Origin: Phreatobacter oligotrophus
GTDB taxonomy: Bacteria > Pseudomonadota > Alphaproteobacteria > Rhizobiales > Phreatobacteraceae
Length of the DNA stretch: 64,000 nt
Direction of reading: 5' to 3'
Assembly: GCF_003046185.1 (NCBI RefSeq)
Contig: NZ_PZZL01000001.1
Location: forward strand, 186,001 to 250,000
Shown here: piece after piece, positions 27,519 through 36,505 of the stretch
How positions within the stretch are numbered: the first letter of the stretch is position 1
Layout: every line of letters begins with the position of its first letter
Notes under the pieces: generated by a model
Seen by the model: only the letters and a program-made list of their open reading frames with translations
Told to the model about the DNA's origin: nothing
Database searches by the model: none
Made by a program: the position numbers and the translations under genes

Positions 27519-27971
27519 TCAGCCCTCGACGGAACAGGACACCCGGCCGTTGAGCTGCCGGGTGCGGAACTCGCCGTTCACGACCTCGCCGAGGCGGATC
27601 GTGTAGCGGCCGCGCCAGGTCTCCGCTTCAGGGTTGCCGCGCGCCTCGACGGTCAGTTCCACCGTGCCATGCGGTTCACCGGCCCGCTCGTGGTAGACGC
27701 GCATCCTGAGCTCCCGGGCATCGAACCAGCTCTGGGTCAGATTCTCCTTGGCGAAGGAGAGCTTGCGGAAGTCCTCCGCGACGTCGCGGCCCTTCAGTTC
27801 GAGCGCACCCTCGAACTGGAAGAGGGCGCCGCCCGTCGAGCGGCCAACCGGGCTGCCGATGGTGAACTTGGCCGAGCGGTCATCGGCCTCGCAGGAGACG
27901 CCTCCGGTGGCATGGGCCGGCGCAGCAGCAGCGAGAGCGAGAAAGGCGAGGCAGGCGAGGCGAGGGACCAT
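27519..27971 (-). CDS. Secreted hypothetical protein
   Basis: A 150-residue exported protein. Start ATG 27971 is preceded by ccggag and gives a clear signal peptide (MVPRLACLAFLALAAAAPAHA). The mature part is beta-rich, with FEGALELKGRDVAEDFR and a charged RMRVYHERAGEPHG. Two Cys residues (near the start of the mature part and near the C terminus) may be bridged. No family is recognised; similar small periplasmic proteins occur in other Hyphomicrobiales. It is divergent from the 28142 gene. Confidence 0.65.
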   Translation of the reverse strand: MVPRLACLAFLALAAAAPAHATGGVSCEADDRSAKFTIGSPVGRSTGGALFQFEGALELKGRDVAEDFRKLSFAKENLTQSWFDARELRMRVYHERAGEPHGTVELTVEARGNPEAETWRGRYTIRLGEVVNGEFRTRQLNGRVSCSVEG

Positions 27972-28141
27972 GACGGGCTCCGGAAGAGAGGATGGGGGGA
28001 CCTTTCGCCCATCCGTCTTTCCGTTGAACGTCACCCGATTTTCCGTTGCGGAAACAAAGCCAGCATGGCTGGGCCAACCCGGCAACGCAGGACCGGTTCG
28101 CGCGACATCGGTGGGAAGCGGGCGGCGGCGACCTTCGCGCC

Positions 28142-28753
28142 ATGATGTCGTCCCTGTCGCGCTCCCCGCACGTGCTCTTCCTCGCGCCTCTCGCTGTTCT
28201 GGCGAGGCTGGCGCTGTGGACCGTCGTCGCCATGGCGGTTGGCCTGCCGCTTCTCTGGCTGGACTATGCGGTCCATGGCGAACGGCACCGCATCTTCGTC
28301 GAATATCTCCACCACGACAGCGGCGAGGCGACGGTGGATGGCATTGTCGAACCGGCCCTGCGGCCGATCCACCAGGCGACGATCGGCTCGGCCGTGCTGA
28401 CCGTCCTGCCGGAGGATCGCCGCGTCCGCCTCGGCCTGTGGACGCCGTTCGGCGACAGCCGCCCTGCCATCGCCGGGGAACTGCGCGAGCGGTGCTATTA
28501 CGATGCCCGGCTGATCGCCCACGAGGACCTCTGGCACCAGCGGCTCATGCGCTGGGCGGAGCGCCGGCGTCGGCCGACCGCCGCGGATGACGGCGATGAC
28601 AGGCGTCCCCTGGCCGTGGTCGAGGCGACCTTCGCCTATTGCGACCCCAACGGCCTCACCCGCCGCGAGCGCCGGGAGCGTGACCGCCCCCAGACGGCCC
28701 GCCAATGGCTGGACCTTCTCAGCCCGCCTGCGCCGCCGCCTCGTGCCGACTAG
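28142..28753 (+). CDS. Hypothetical single-pass membrane protein
   Basis: A 203-residue protein of unknown function. ATG 28142 (with a second ATG at 28145) precedes a membrane segment at about 10-38 (VLFLAPLAVLARLALWTVVAMAVGLPLLWL). The rest is a charged soluble domain with IFVEYLHHDSGEATVDGIVEP and RCYYDARLIAHEDLWHQRLMRW, and an Arg-rich end. The stop overlaps the convergent creA-type gene by four bases. Confidence 0.6.
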   Translation: MMSSLSRSPHVLFLAPLAVLARLALWTVVAMAVGLPLLWLDYAVHGERHRIFVEYLHHDSGEATVDGIVEPALRPIHQATIGSAVLTVLPEDRRVRLGLWTPFGDSRPAIAGELRERCYYDARLIAHEDLWHQRLMRWAERRRRPTAADDGDDRRPLAVVEATFAYCDPNGLTRRERRERDRPQTARQWLDLLSPPAPPPRAD

Positions 28754-29259
28754 CTGATGAAGTCGCCGCAGCGAACCACCTCGGTCTGCTGGCCCCAGGG
28801 CATGATCGGCACGGTGGAGGTCGAGTTCTGCGGCGAGCCGTCGATCAGCTTGTCCGAATAGATCATGTAGACCAGCACGTTGCGCCGGGCGTCGCAGCCG
28901 CGGACGATCTGCACCCGCTTGAAGAAGAAGGAGCGGCCCTCGCGGAACACCACGTCGCCTTGGCTAGACCGGCCGGTAATGCGGATCGGGCCGATCTGCC
29001 GGCAGGCGAGCGATACCTCCGAGAGCTGCTCGGCAAAGCCGAAGGCCCCCGCCCAGCCGCCCTTTTCCGGCACGGTGAAATGGCAGGCGACGCCCTCCAC
29101 GTCCGGATCGTCGATGCCATAGGTCGCGAGCTTGTCGTTCGGCGAGAGCAGCCGGAACACTGTGGAGCGCCGGAAGATCAGCTCCGGCGATTGCGCGAAG
29201 GCGGGGATCGCCGGCACGGCAAGAAGGGCGGCGAGGGCGGCGGCGAGGATACGGCGCAT
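28750..29259 (-). CDS. creA: CreA family periplasmic protein
   Basis: A 169-residue CreA protein. A signal peptide (1-22, ending AFA-QS) precedes the family core: RSTVFRLLSPNDKL, DDPDVEGVACHFTVPEKGG and VYMIYSDKLIDGSPQNSTSTVPI, ending in a cysteine (VVRCGDF). In enteric bacteria creA lies in the CreBC region but its role is unknown, and here no creBCD genes are close. The three Cys residues fit an oxidised periplasmic protein. It overlaps the upstream convergent gene by four bases. Confidence 0.9.
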   Translation of the reverse strand: MRRILAAALAALLAVPAIPAFAQSPELIFRRSTVFRLLSPNDKLATYGIDDPDVEGVACHFTVPEKGGWAGAFGFAEQLSEVSLACRQIGPIRITGRSSQGDVVFREGRSFFFKRVQIVRGCDARRNVLVYMIYSDKLIDGSPQNSTSTVPIMPWGQQTEVVRCGDFIS

Positions 29260-29397
29260 GGGACAGGCTCCTGGAGGACGGCCATAGCAACGCTGCCGCC
29301 ATGGTTTGGCAAGGCGATGACGCAGGGTGCAGGACCGCTAGGAACGACGGCCTCGCCCACCGGTTCCCCGCGAAGCAGCTCAGAACGGAGACGTGCC

Positions 29398-29826
29398 ATG
29401 GACGTGAACGAGATCCATCGCGGCCGCCTGATCGACCACGTGCAGCTTGTGGTCCGCGACCTTGCCGCCAGCCGCCGCTTCTACGGCGCGGTGTTCGAGG
29501 TGCTCGGCATCCCCATCGGCGGCGAGGAGGAGACCTATTTCTGGGCTGACGAGCTGTTCATTTCCTCGGCCAGCAGCCCCGCCGCGCTCGGCGAACTCAC
29601 CGGCCGCCATCACCTCGCCTTCCAGGCAAAGGACCGTGCCGCCGTCGGTGCCTTCCACGCCGCCGGGCTCGCTGCGGGCGGCCGCGACAACGGCCCGCCG
29701 GGCCTGCGCAAGTACCATCCCGGCTACTACGCCGCCTTCCTCATCGATCCGGACGGCAACAACATCGAGGCCGTGTTCCACGGTGAGCACCAGCGCAGCG
29801 CGCCCTCGGTGCGGGTGACGTTCTGA
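29398..29826 (+). CDS. VOC (vicinal oxygen chelate) family protein
   Basis: A 142-residue single-domain protein with the glyoxalase/bleomycin-resistance fold. Landmarks are LIDHVQLVVRDLAASRRFYGAVFEVLG, RHHLAFQAKDRAAVGAFHAAGL, and the closing YYAAFLIDPDGNNIEAVFHG. Family metal ligands usually come from His at the N-terminal strand, a central His and the final Glu; His14, His69 and Glu near 130 fit. Reaction unknown. The start at 29398 is the ATG just before MDVNEIHRGR with ggag upstream. Confidence 0.88.
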   Translation: MDVNEIHRGRLIDHVQLVVRDLAASRRFYGAVFEVLGIPIGGEEETYFWADELFISSASSPAALGELTGRHHLAFQAKDRAAVGAFHAAGLAAGGRDNGPPGLRKYHPGYYAAFLIDPDGNNIEAVFHGEHQRSAPSVRVTF

Positions 29827-29868
29827 CAAAGGTCGGCCGAGGAGCGTTCCGAATCGCGTCTTGTCGGA

Positions 29869-29878
29869 TGTCATGACA
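29869..29878 (+). promoter_or_regulatory. Candidate brnTA operator palindrome
   Basis: The perfect 10-mer palindrome tgtcatgaca lies 17 bp before the brnT start, with a second palindrome atgatcat at 29885-29892. BrnA is known to repress its own promoter through RHH-type binding to such repeats; this placement fits. Confidence 0.45.
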
Positions 29879-29894
29879 AATGCAATGATCATCA

Positions 29895-30203
29895 ATGCAG
29901 TTCGACGGCTTCGACTGGGACGAGGGCAATCTTGCGAAATGCCGCAAGCATGGTCTTTCACCCCGGGAGATCGAAGAGATTTTGTCGGGACCGATCACCC
30001 TCATCCTGCCGGACGGACGGCATTCCGGGACCGAGACCCGCAGCATCGCCATCGGACGCACGGCGACGGGGCGCCATGCCTTCGTCGCCTTCACGATCCG
30101 CGAGCGCGACGGCCGGCTCCTTCTGCGGCCGATCAGCGCCCGCTACATGCATGCCAAGGAAGTGAGGCGCTATGAGCAGCAAATTGCCCGCCTTCGCGAC
30201 TGA
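29895..30203 (+). CDS. brnT: BrnT family toxin
   Basis: A 102-residue ribonuclease-type toxin. It begins MQFDGFDWDEGNLAKCRKHGLS, the BrnT signature of a WDE.K...HGLS stretch, and continues FVAFTIRERDGRLLLRPISARYM, the strands and Arg/Tyr residues of the RelE-like catalytic surface. BrnT cleaves RNA and arrests growth unless bound by BrnA. Gene order toxin first, antitoxin second, with a 32-bp overlap, is standard for brnTA. Confidence 0.92.
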   Translation: MQFDGFDWDEGNLAKCRKHGLSPREIEEILSGPITLILPDGRHSGTETRSIAIGRTATGRHAFVAFTIRERDGRLLLRPISARYMHAKEVRRYEQQIARLRD

Positions 30204-30453
30204 CGAAGAGGCCGAAGCGTTTCTGGACCGCGGCGACTTGTCCGAGTTCATCGCCTCGGATCGTCTGAAGCCTGCCTCCTTCGAGTTCGCGCCGAAGGAG
30301 AAGACCGTGAGCATGAGGATGCCCGAGGCGCTTCTTGATGCGGTGCGGACAGCCGCGCGCCAGGAGGGCATCCCGTATCAGCGCTACATCAGGCTGACGC
30401 TTGAGCGCGCCATTGCCGCGCGTCCCGCCCCGCTCAAGCGTGACGCGGGCTGA
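30172..30453 (+). CDS. brnA: BrnA family antitoxin
   Basis: A 93-residue antitoxin of the BrnA type. It has an acidic N-terminal part with ATDEEAEAFLDRGDLSEF and a C-terminal ribbon-helix-helix-like region KTVSMRMPEALLDAVRTAARQEGIPYQRYIRLTLERAI. It overlaps brnT by 32 bases, so its synthesis is coupled. It likely neutralises BrnT and represses the operon. Confidence 0.9.
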   Translation: MSSKLPAFATDEEAEAFLDRGDLSEFIASDRLKPASFEFAPKEKTVSMRMPEALLDAVRTAARQEGIPYQRYIRLTLERAIAARPAPLKRDAG

Positions 30454-30555
30454 GCTGCCGCCCACAGTCCCGTCCCCGTTCCCCGCTTGTTCTCAGGCGC
30501 GCCGCCGCCTATCGAGAGAGGATGATCCTTTTCCCGATTCGCGAGGCCTGAGCCC

Positions 30556-32805
30556 ATGGGCGAGCGCGTGACCCCGCCGCCGGGCGGCGACGACGGCATC
30601 GAGACCATCAACCTGCGCGACGCGCTGGAAGAGCGCTATCTCGCCTATGCCCTCTCGACCATCATGGGCCGGGCGCTGCCCGACGCCCGCGACGGCCTGA
30701 AGCCGGTCCACCGCCGCATCCTCCATGCCATGCGGCTCCTCAAGCTCGATCCGGGCACGGCGTTCAAGAAGTGCGCCCGCATCGTCGGCGACGTCATCGG
30801 TAAGTTCCACCCGCATGGCGACCAGTCCGTCTATGACGCGCTGGTGCGCCTCGCCCAGGATTTCTCCCAGCGCTATCCGCTGGTCGACGGGCAGGGCAAT
30901 TTTGGCAATATCGATGGCGATAACGCCGCCGCCTACCGCTACACCGAAGCCCGCATGACGGAGGTGGCGCGCCTCCTCCTCGACGGCATCGACGAGGACG
31001 CGGTCGACTTCCGCAAGACCTATAACGAGGAGGACGAGGAACCGGTCGTCCTGCCCGGCGCCTTCCCGAACCTGCTGGCCAACGGCTCGCAGGGCATCGC
31101 GGTCGGCATGGCCACCTCGATCCCGCCGCACAATGCGGCCGAGGTCTGCGATGCCGCCCTCCACCTCATCGCCAATCCCGGCTGCACCACGCGCGATCTC
31201 ATCGCCCATGTGCCGGGTCCCGACTTCCCGACCGGCGGCATCATCATCGAGGGCCGCGCCTCCATCGAGGAGGCCTACGAGACCGGCCGCGGCGCCTTCC
31301 GCACCCGCGCCCGCTGGCACCAGGAGGACACGGGACGCGGCACCTATCTCGTCGTCGTCACCGAGATTCCCTATGGCGTCACCAAGGGCCGGCTGATCGA
31401 GAAGATCGCCGAGCTCATCAACGAGAAGAAGCTGCCGCTCGTCGCCGACATGCGCGACGAGAGCGCCGAGGACATCCGCCTCGTCTTCGAGCCGAAGTCG
31501 CGCAATGTCGACGCGACCCTGCTGATGGAGAGCCTGTTCAAGCTCACCGAGCTCGAGAGCCGCATCCCGCTCAACATGAACGTGCTCATGAAGGGCAAGG
31601 TGCCGAAGGTCGTCGGCCTCAAGGAGGTGCTGCGCGAGTGGCTCGACCACCGCCGCGAGGTGCTCATCCGCCGCTCGCAGCATCGCCTCGCCGCCATCGA
31701 CAAGCGCCTCGAGGTCCTCGCCGGCCTGCTCGTCGCCTATCTCAACATCGACGAGGTCATCCACATCATCCGCACGGCGGACGAGCCGAAGAAGGCCCTC
31801 GTCGCGCGGTTCGACCTCACCGAGGTGCAGGTCGAGGCGATCCTCAACATGCGCCTGCGCTCGCTCGCCAAGCTCGAGGAGATCGAGCTGCGCAAGGAGC
31901 ATGAGGAACTGACGAAGGAAAAGCAGGGCATCGAGAAGCTGCTCGGCTCCGAGGCCATGCAGTGGAAGACGGTCTCCTGGGAGATCGGCAATGTCCGCAA
32001 GCAGTTCTCCAAGGAGACGCCGCTCGGCAAGCGCCGCACCACCTTCGGCGAGGCCGCCGAGGTGGATGTCGACGCGATTGCCGAGGCACTGGTCGAGCGC
32101 GAGCCGATCACCGTCGTGGTCTCCGAAAAGGGCTGGATCCGCGCCCTCAAGGGCCATGTGCAGGACCTCTCCGGCCTCGCCTTCAAGACTGATGACCGGC
32201 TGAAGCTCTCCTTCTTCGCGGAGACGACCTCGAAGCTGCTGGTCTTCTCCACCAATGGCAAGGTCTTCACGCTGGAAGGCGCGAAGCTGCCCGGCGGCCG
32301 CGGCGCCGGCGAGCCGGTGCGCCTGATGATCGACCTCGAGCAGGAGCACGACATCATCGAGGTCACGCCCTATCGCGGCGGCCGCAAGGTGCTGCTCGCC
32401 TCGCGCGAGGGCCGCGGCTTCGTGGTGGCCGAGGACGATCTCGTCGCCAATACCCGCAAGGGCAAGGGCGTGATGGGGGTCGACACGCCGGACGAGCTGG
32501 CGGCCGTCCGCTTCGTCGAGGGCGACCACGTCGCCATCGTCGGCCTCAACCGCAAGCTCCTCGTCTTCCCGCTGAACCAGGTGCCGGAAATGGCGCGTGG
32601 CAAGGGTGTCCGCCTGCAGAAGTACAAGGAGGGCGGCATGGTCGACCTCAAGACCTTCACGCTCGCCGATGGCCTCACCTGGAAGGATTCCTCCGACCGC
32701 ACCTGGACCGTGTCGCAGGCCGACCTTGCCGAATGGATCGGCAACCGCGCCGATTCCGGCCGCCTGCCGCCGAAGGGCTTCCCGAAGACGAACAGGTTCG
32801 GGTGA
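30556..32805 (+). CDS. parC: DNA topoisomerase IV subunit A
   Basis: A 749-residue type IIA topoisomerase subunit that works with ParE to unlink daughter chromosomes. The breakage-reunion domain starts [31 protein letters not shown] and carries the catalytic Tyr in AYRYTEARM (about residue 130). The quinolone-region residues follow [20 protein letters not shown]. The C-terminal beta-pinwheel repeats include [15 protein letters not shown]. Length is typical for alphaproteobacterial ParC (about 740-760). No parE is in the window. Confidence 0.97.
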   Translation: MGERVTPPPGGDDGIETINLRDALEERYLAYALSTIMGRALPDARDGLKPVHRRILHAMRLLKLDPGTAFKKCARIVGDVIGKFHPHGDQSVYDALVRLAQDFSQRYPLVDGQGNFGNIDGDNAAAYRYTEARMTEVARLLLDGIDEDAVDFRKTYNEEDEEPVVLPGAFPNLLANGSQGIAVGMATSIPPHNAAEVCDAALHLIANPGCTTRDLIAHVPGPDFPTGGIIIEGRASIEEAYETGRGAFRTRARWHQEDTGRGTYLVVVTEIPYGVTKGRLIEKIAELINEKKLPLVADMRDESAEDIRLVFEPKSRNVDATLLMESLFKLTELESRIPLNMNVLMKGKVPKVVGLKEVLREWLDHRREVLIRRSQHRLAAIDKRLEVLAGLLVAYLNIDEVIHIIRTADEPKKALVARFDLTEVQVEAILNMRLRSLAKLEEIELRKEHEELTKEKQGIEKLLGSEAMQWKTVSWEIGNVRKQFSKETPLGKRRTTFGEAAEVDVDAIAEALVEREPITVVVSEKGWIRALKGHVQDLSGLAFKTDDRLKLSFFAETTSKLLVFSTNGKVFTLEGAKLPGGRGAGEPVRLMIDLEQEHDIIEVTPYRGGRKVLLASREGRGFVVAEDDLVANTRKGKGVMGVDTPDELAAVRFVEGDHVAIVGLNRKLLVFPLNQVPEMARGKGVRLQKYKEGGMVDLKTFTLADGLTWKDSSDRTWTVSQADLAEWIGNRADSGRLPPKGFPKTNRFG

Positions 32806-32936
32806 GCCGCGCATCGCGCCGAAAATCCGGGCAAATGTGCCGCTGAACTGGCGCAAACTCGGGCTTAAGCGGCGTTCTGCCGCATGCTGAAATTCTCCCT
32901 CGCCGGGCTTCGGCCGATGCAAGGGGGAATGACCGC

Positions 32937-33977
32937 ATGACCATCCGCACCATCCTGTCCTCGGTCTGCGCGGCGGCGCTTGTCGCCATCGGCGCGGACG
33001 CCGCGCTCGCGCAGGCGCCGTCCACCTCCGCGACGCTCGCGCGCGTGAAGGAGCGCGGCGTCCTCGAATGCGGCGCCAATCAGGGCGTCCCCGGCTTCTC
33101 CATGCCGGACAGCCAGGGACGCTGGACGGGCTTCGACGTCGACTATTGCCGGGCGCTTGCCGCCGCGATCTTCGACGACCCCACCAAGGTGCGCTTCAGC
33201 CCGCTGTCGTCCAAGGACCGCTTCATCGCCCTGCAGTCCAGCCAGATCGACGTGCTGGCGCGCCAGACGACCTGGACCATCAGCCGCGAGATCTCCCAGG
33301 GCATCGCCTTCACCGCCATCAACTACTACGACGGCCAGGGCTTTCTCGTGCGCAAGTCGCTCGGGGTGAAGTCGGCCCTCGAATTCGCCGGCGCCACCGT
33401 CTGCGTGCCGCAGGGCACGACCAGCGAGCTCAACGCTGCCGATTATTTCCGCACCCACAACATCCGCTACCAGATGGTGGCCTATGCCACGGTCGACGAG
33501 GTCATCAAGGCCTATGAGAGCGGCCGCTGCGACACCTACACGACCGACATGTCGGCGCTCGCCGGGTCGCGCTTCCTCATGCAGAACCCCGATGATCACA
33601 TCATCCTGCCGGAGGTCATTTCCAAGGAGCCGCTGGGGCCCTGGGTGCGCAAGGGCGATGCCCAATGGTTCGACATCGTCCGCTGGACGCTCTTCGCCAT
33701 GATCGCGGCGGAGGAACTCGGCATCACCCAGGCCAATGTCCAGGAGATGCTGAAGAGCCCGAACCCGGAGATCCGGCGCCTGCTGGGGGTGGACAGCAAC
33801 TATGGCGAGACGCTCGGCCTCACCCGCGACTGGGCCCTGCGCATCATCCGCCATATCGGCAACTACGGTGAGAGCTTCGACCGCAACCTCGGCGCCCGCA
33901 GCCGCATCGGCCTGCCGCGCGGCCCGAACCGCCTGTGGAACGTCGGCGGCCTGCAATATGCCCCGCCCTTCCGGTGA
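32937..33977 (+). CDS. AapJ-like amino-acid ABC transporter substrate-binding protein (orphan paralogue)
   Basis: A 346-residue periplasmic receptor of the same family as the one at 13409. A signal peptide ends at ALAQAPS. Body motifs are RGVLECGANQGVPGFSM, WTGFDVDYCRALAAAIFDDP, QGTTSELNAADYF and the ending RGPNRLWNVGGLQYAPPFR. No permease or ATPase genes flank it: parC is upstream and bpt is convergent downstream. It probably docks with an AapQMP-type transporter encoded elsewhere. The two copies differ clearly in sequence, so they may bind different amino acids. Confidence 0.92.
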   Translation: MTIRTILSSVCAAALVAIGADAALAQAPSTSATLARVKERGVLECGANQGVPGFSMPDSQGRWTGFDVDYCRALAAAIFDDPTKVRFSPLSSKDRFIALQSSQIDVLARQTTWTISREISQGIAFTAINYYDGQGFLVRKSLGVKSALEFAGATVCVPQGTTSELNAADYFRTHNIRYQMVAYATVDEVIKAYESGRCDTYTTDMSALAGSRFLMQNPDDHIILPEVISKEPLGPWVRKGDAQWFDIVRWTLFAMIAAEELGITQANVQEMLKSPNPEIRRLLGVDSNYGETLGLTRDWALRIIRHIGNYGESFDRNLGARSRIGLPRGPNRLWNVGGLQYAPPFR

Positions 33978-33989
33978 GGCCCGGAGGCC

Positions 33990-34739
33990 TCAGGCCTCCA
34001 CCCGCACCCAGCCCTCGGGCATGAGCCGTTCCTGCGGCAGGAAGCGGGCCTTGTAGTCCATCTTGGCGGAGCCATCGACCCAGTAGCCGAGATAGACGTA
34101 AGGCAGGCCCATGGCCTTCGCCCGGGCGATATGGTCGAGGATGATCAGTGTGCCGAGCGAGCGGTGCTGCTGGTCCGGCTCGAAGAAGGAATAGACCAGC
34201 GACAGCCCGTCGCCGAGGATGTCGGTGAGCACGCAGGCGACGAGCTCGCCCTTGCTGCGGCCATTGATGGCGGTGTCGGCGTCGCGGCGGCGATATTCGA
34301 CGAGCCGAGTCTTCACGTGGCTGTCCTCGACCATCATGGCGTAGTCGAGCACCGTCATGTCGGCCATGCCGCCGGAGCGATGGCGGGCGTCGAGATAGGC
34401 GCGGAAGGTCGAGTACTGCTCGGAGGTCGGGATGGCCGGTCGCATCTCGCCGACGAGGTCGGAGTTCTTCAGCATCACCTTCCGGAACGAGCGGCCGGGC
34501 CGGAAATCGGCCACCGGCACGCGCACCGAGACGCAGGCCCGGCAGGTCTCGCAGGCCGGGCGATAGGCGATGGACTGGCTGCGGCGGAACCCGCCCTGGG
34601 TCAGGATGTCGTTGAGATGCGGCGCCTGCGGACCGACCAGATGCGTGAACACCTTCCGCTCCGACTGGCCCGGCAGATACGGACAGGGGGTCGGCGCCGT
34701 CAGATAGAATTGGGGCGTGTCGCGGGGTTGCTGCGTCAA
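33990..34739 (-). CDS. bpt: Aspartate/glutamate leucyltransferase (Bpt)
   Basis: A 249-residue enzyme that adds Leu to N-terminal Asp or Glu of proteins to mark them for ClpAP (N-degron pathway). Family features are [47 protein letters not shown], and [23 protein letters not shown] start at TTG 34739 ([11 protein letters not shown]), because the family begins with [14 protein letters not shown]; an upstream in-frame GTG (34835) would add 32 unconserved residues. The gene is intact and stands alone. Confidence 0.93.
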   Translation of the reverse strand: MTQQPRDTPQFYLTAPTPCPYLPGQSERKVFTHLVGPQAPHLNDILTQGGFRRSQSIAYRPACETCRACVSVRVPVADFRPGRSFRKVMLKNSDLVGEMRPAIPTSEQYSTFRAYLDARHRSGGMADMTVLDYAMMVEDSHVKTRLVEYRRRDADTAINGRSKGELVACVLTDILGDGLSLVYSFFEPDQQHRSLGTLIILDHIARAKAMGLPYVYLGYWVDGSAKMDYKARFLPQERLMPEGWVRVEA

Positions 34740-34853
34740 GGCGGGGTCCGGTGACGAATCGCCGGGCCGGGCGGCGCGCGACGGATGCTCGAAGATAATC
34801 GGCGCTTCGCCCCGGTCAAAGGCTGACCGCCGCACGAGCCCGTGATTCAGCCC

Positions 34854-36077
34854 TCAGCCGAGCTGGCCCGCCGTCTCGATCCTGACCGCCGGCAGGCCCT
34901 CGGCCTCCAGCGCCGCCAGGATCTCGTGGAGATGGGCGCCGTCGCGCACCTCCACGGTGACATCCAGCTTGGTGCCCTTGGCGGGCGTGTCGAGGAAATA
35001 GCGGCGGTGCTCCACCGCGAGGATATTGGCGCCGAGCCGGCCGATCAGCGCCGCGACATGGCCAAGCACGCCCGGCCGGTCGTGGATGGTGACGCGGATG
35101 GAGGCGATGCGGCTCTCGCGCTCGAGCTCCCGGACCATGATGGAGGCGAGGATCCGCGGGTCGATATTGCCGCCGCAGAGGATCAGCCCGACCTTGCGGC
35201 CGCGGAAGCGCTCGGGCTCGGCGAGCATCGCCGCAAGGCCCGCGGCGCCCGCGCCTTCCGCCATGGTCTTCTGCCGCGTGAGATAGAGGTTCACGGCGCG
35301 TTCGAGATCGCTCTCGCTGGCGAGCACCACTGCCGAGACATGCTCTCGGACGACGGGGAGCGTTGCCTTGCCGACGATCTTGACGGCGATGCCCTCGGCA
35401 AGCGTCGGCCCCCCGATCGGGCGGGTCTCGTTGTGCAGGGCGTTCCACATGGAGGGGTAGAGCGCGGCCTCGACGCCGATCACCTCGATGCCGGGCCGCA
35501 CCGCCTTGGCCGCCACCGCATTGCCGCCGATCAGGCCACCGCCGCCGATGGGCACGACGAGGATGTCGAGGTCCGGAACATCCTCCAGCATCTCGCAGGC
35601 GATGGTGCCTTGTCCGGCCATGACGTGGAGGTCGTCATAGGGGTGGACCCAGACCCGGTCCTCGGCCGCCTGGATAGCTTCCGCCCGCGCCTGCGCCTCC
35701 GACAGCGTCTCGCCGTCCAGCACCACGGTCGCGCCATGGCTGCGGGTCGCCGCCACCTTCACGAAGGGGGTCGTCTCCGGCATGACGATGGTCGCAGGGA
35801 TGCCGAGGCGGCTCGCATGCAGCGCCACGGCCTGGGCATGATTGCCGGCCGACATGGCGATGACGCCGCGCCGCCGCTCGTCGGCGGAGAGCGAGGCGAG
35901 CTTCACCAGGGCCCCGCGTTCCTTGAAGGAATTGGTGACCTGCAGGTTCTCGTATTTCACGAAGACCTCGGCGCCGGTGATGGCCGAGAGCGGCGGGGCT
36001 GGGAGCATGGGCGTCCGCATGACCTGGCCGGCGATGGTCTCGCGGGCGGCCAGGATGTCGGCGAAGGTCAGGCTCAC
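34854..36077 (-). CDS. ilvA: Threonine ammonia-lyase with C-terminal ACT domain
   Basis: A 407-residue PLP enzyme converting threonine to 2-oxobutanoate and ammonia. The PLP Lys is in TNSFKERGA (about 59), the phosphate loop is VPIGGGGLIGG (about 185), and SAGNHAQAVALH is near 85. The C-terminal part (about 325-407) is a single ACT-like domain (IRVTIHDRPGVLGHVAALIGRLG), as in the catabolic form with regulation. The start is GTG 36077 with ggaggccc upstream; it overlaps the lipoprotein stop as GTGA. Paired with cimA, it provides a second route to isoleucine precursors. Confidence 0.93.
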   Translation of the reverse strand: MSLTFADILAARETIAGQVMRTPMLPAPPLSAITGAEVFVKYENLQVTNSFKERGALVKLASLSADERRRGVIAMSAGNHAQAVALHASRLGIPATIVMPETTPFVKVAATRSHGATVVLDGETLSEAQARAEAIQAAEDRVWVHPYDDLHVMAGQGTIACEMLEDVPDLDILVVPIGGGGLIGGNAVAAKAVRPGIEVIGVEAALYPSMWNALHNETRPIGGPTLAEGIAVKIVGKATLPVVREHVSAVVLASESDLERAVNLYLTRQKTMAEGAGAAGLAAMLAEPERFRGRKVGLILCGGNIDPRILASIMVRELERESRIASIRVTIHDRPGVLGHVAALIGRLGANILAVEHRRYFLDTPAKGTKLDVTVEVRDGAHLHEILAALEAEGLPAVRIETAGQLG

Positions 36078-36505
36078 GAAGGGCCTCCGGCTGCGGATTC
36101 GTCCCCCGCAAGGTCGGGGAAGGCTTCGCGGAAGTCCACCGTCGTGGCGCGGGCAGGCGCCGGCACCTGGCCGAGCCACCAGCGCTTGAGGATCAGCAGC
36201 CGGACCGCGGAGAGCGGGCCACGCTCGGTGACGAGGCCGACAAGGTCCGGGCGTCCGTGGCCATCTTCCCCATCGAAGCGGCAGGTGGCGGAATGGACGG
36301 TGCGCGGTCGGCCCGGGCGCTCGGCGAGATAGGTGATCTTCACCCCGCCGTCGCCGGGTTCGTCGCGCGTCCCGGAAATGACCGTTCCGGCCTCGTGCAG
36401 GGCGGGCAGGACCTCGCGGCAGAGGGCGAGGCGGGCAGGGTCCACCACCGGCGTGCAGGCGCCGACGGTGAGGAGCGCTGTCGCGGCGAGGAGGCGGCCG
36501 ATCAC
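36074..36505 (-). CDS. Small lipoprotein between hemB and ilvA
   Basis: A 143-residue protein starting at GTG 36505, which overlaps the hemB stop (GTGA). The N-terminal signal (about 1-16, LLAATALLTVGA) ends at a lipobox with Cys17 (VGAC), so lipidation is likely. The mature part has DPARLALCREVLPALHEAGTVISG, GGVKITYLAE and VDFREAFPDLAGDE near the end. No family is recognised. Its stop overlaps the ilvA start the same way, so all three genes are translationally coupled. Confidence 0.75.
   Translation of the reverse strand: MIGRLLAATALLTVGACTPVVDPARLALCREVLPALHEAGTVISGTRDEPGDGGVKITYLAERPGRPRTVHSATCRFDGEDGHGRPDLVGLVTERGPLSAVRLLILKRWWLGQVPAPARATTVDFREAFPDLAGDESAAGGPS

Noticed and set aside
30493-32922. 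An open frame of about 800 codons on the minus strand opposite parC, and similar long antisense frames opposite the valine genes (37592-40021), glyA to nrdR (45051-46934) and the TRAP permease (54296-56671)
   Set aside because: They mirror the codon structure of strongly supported genes on the other strand. Their composition (Asp, Glu, His, Arg, Gly-rich) is what GC-rich third positions produce, and they have no family resemblance.
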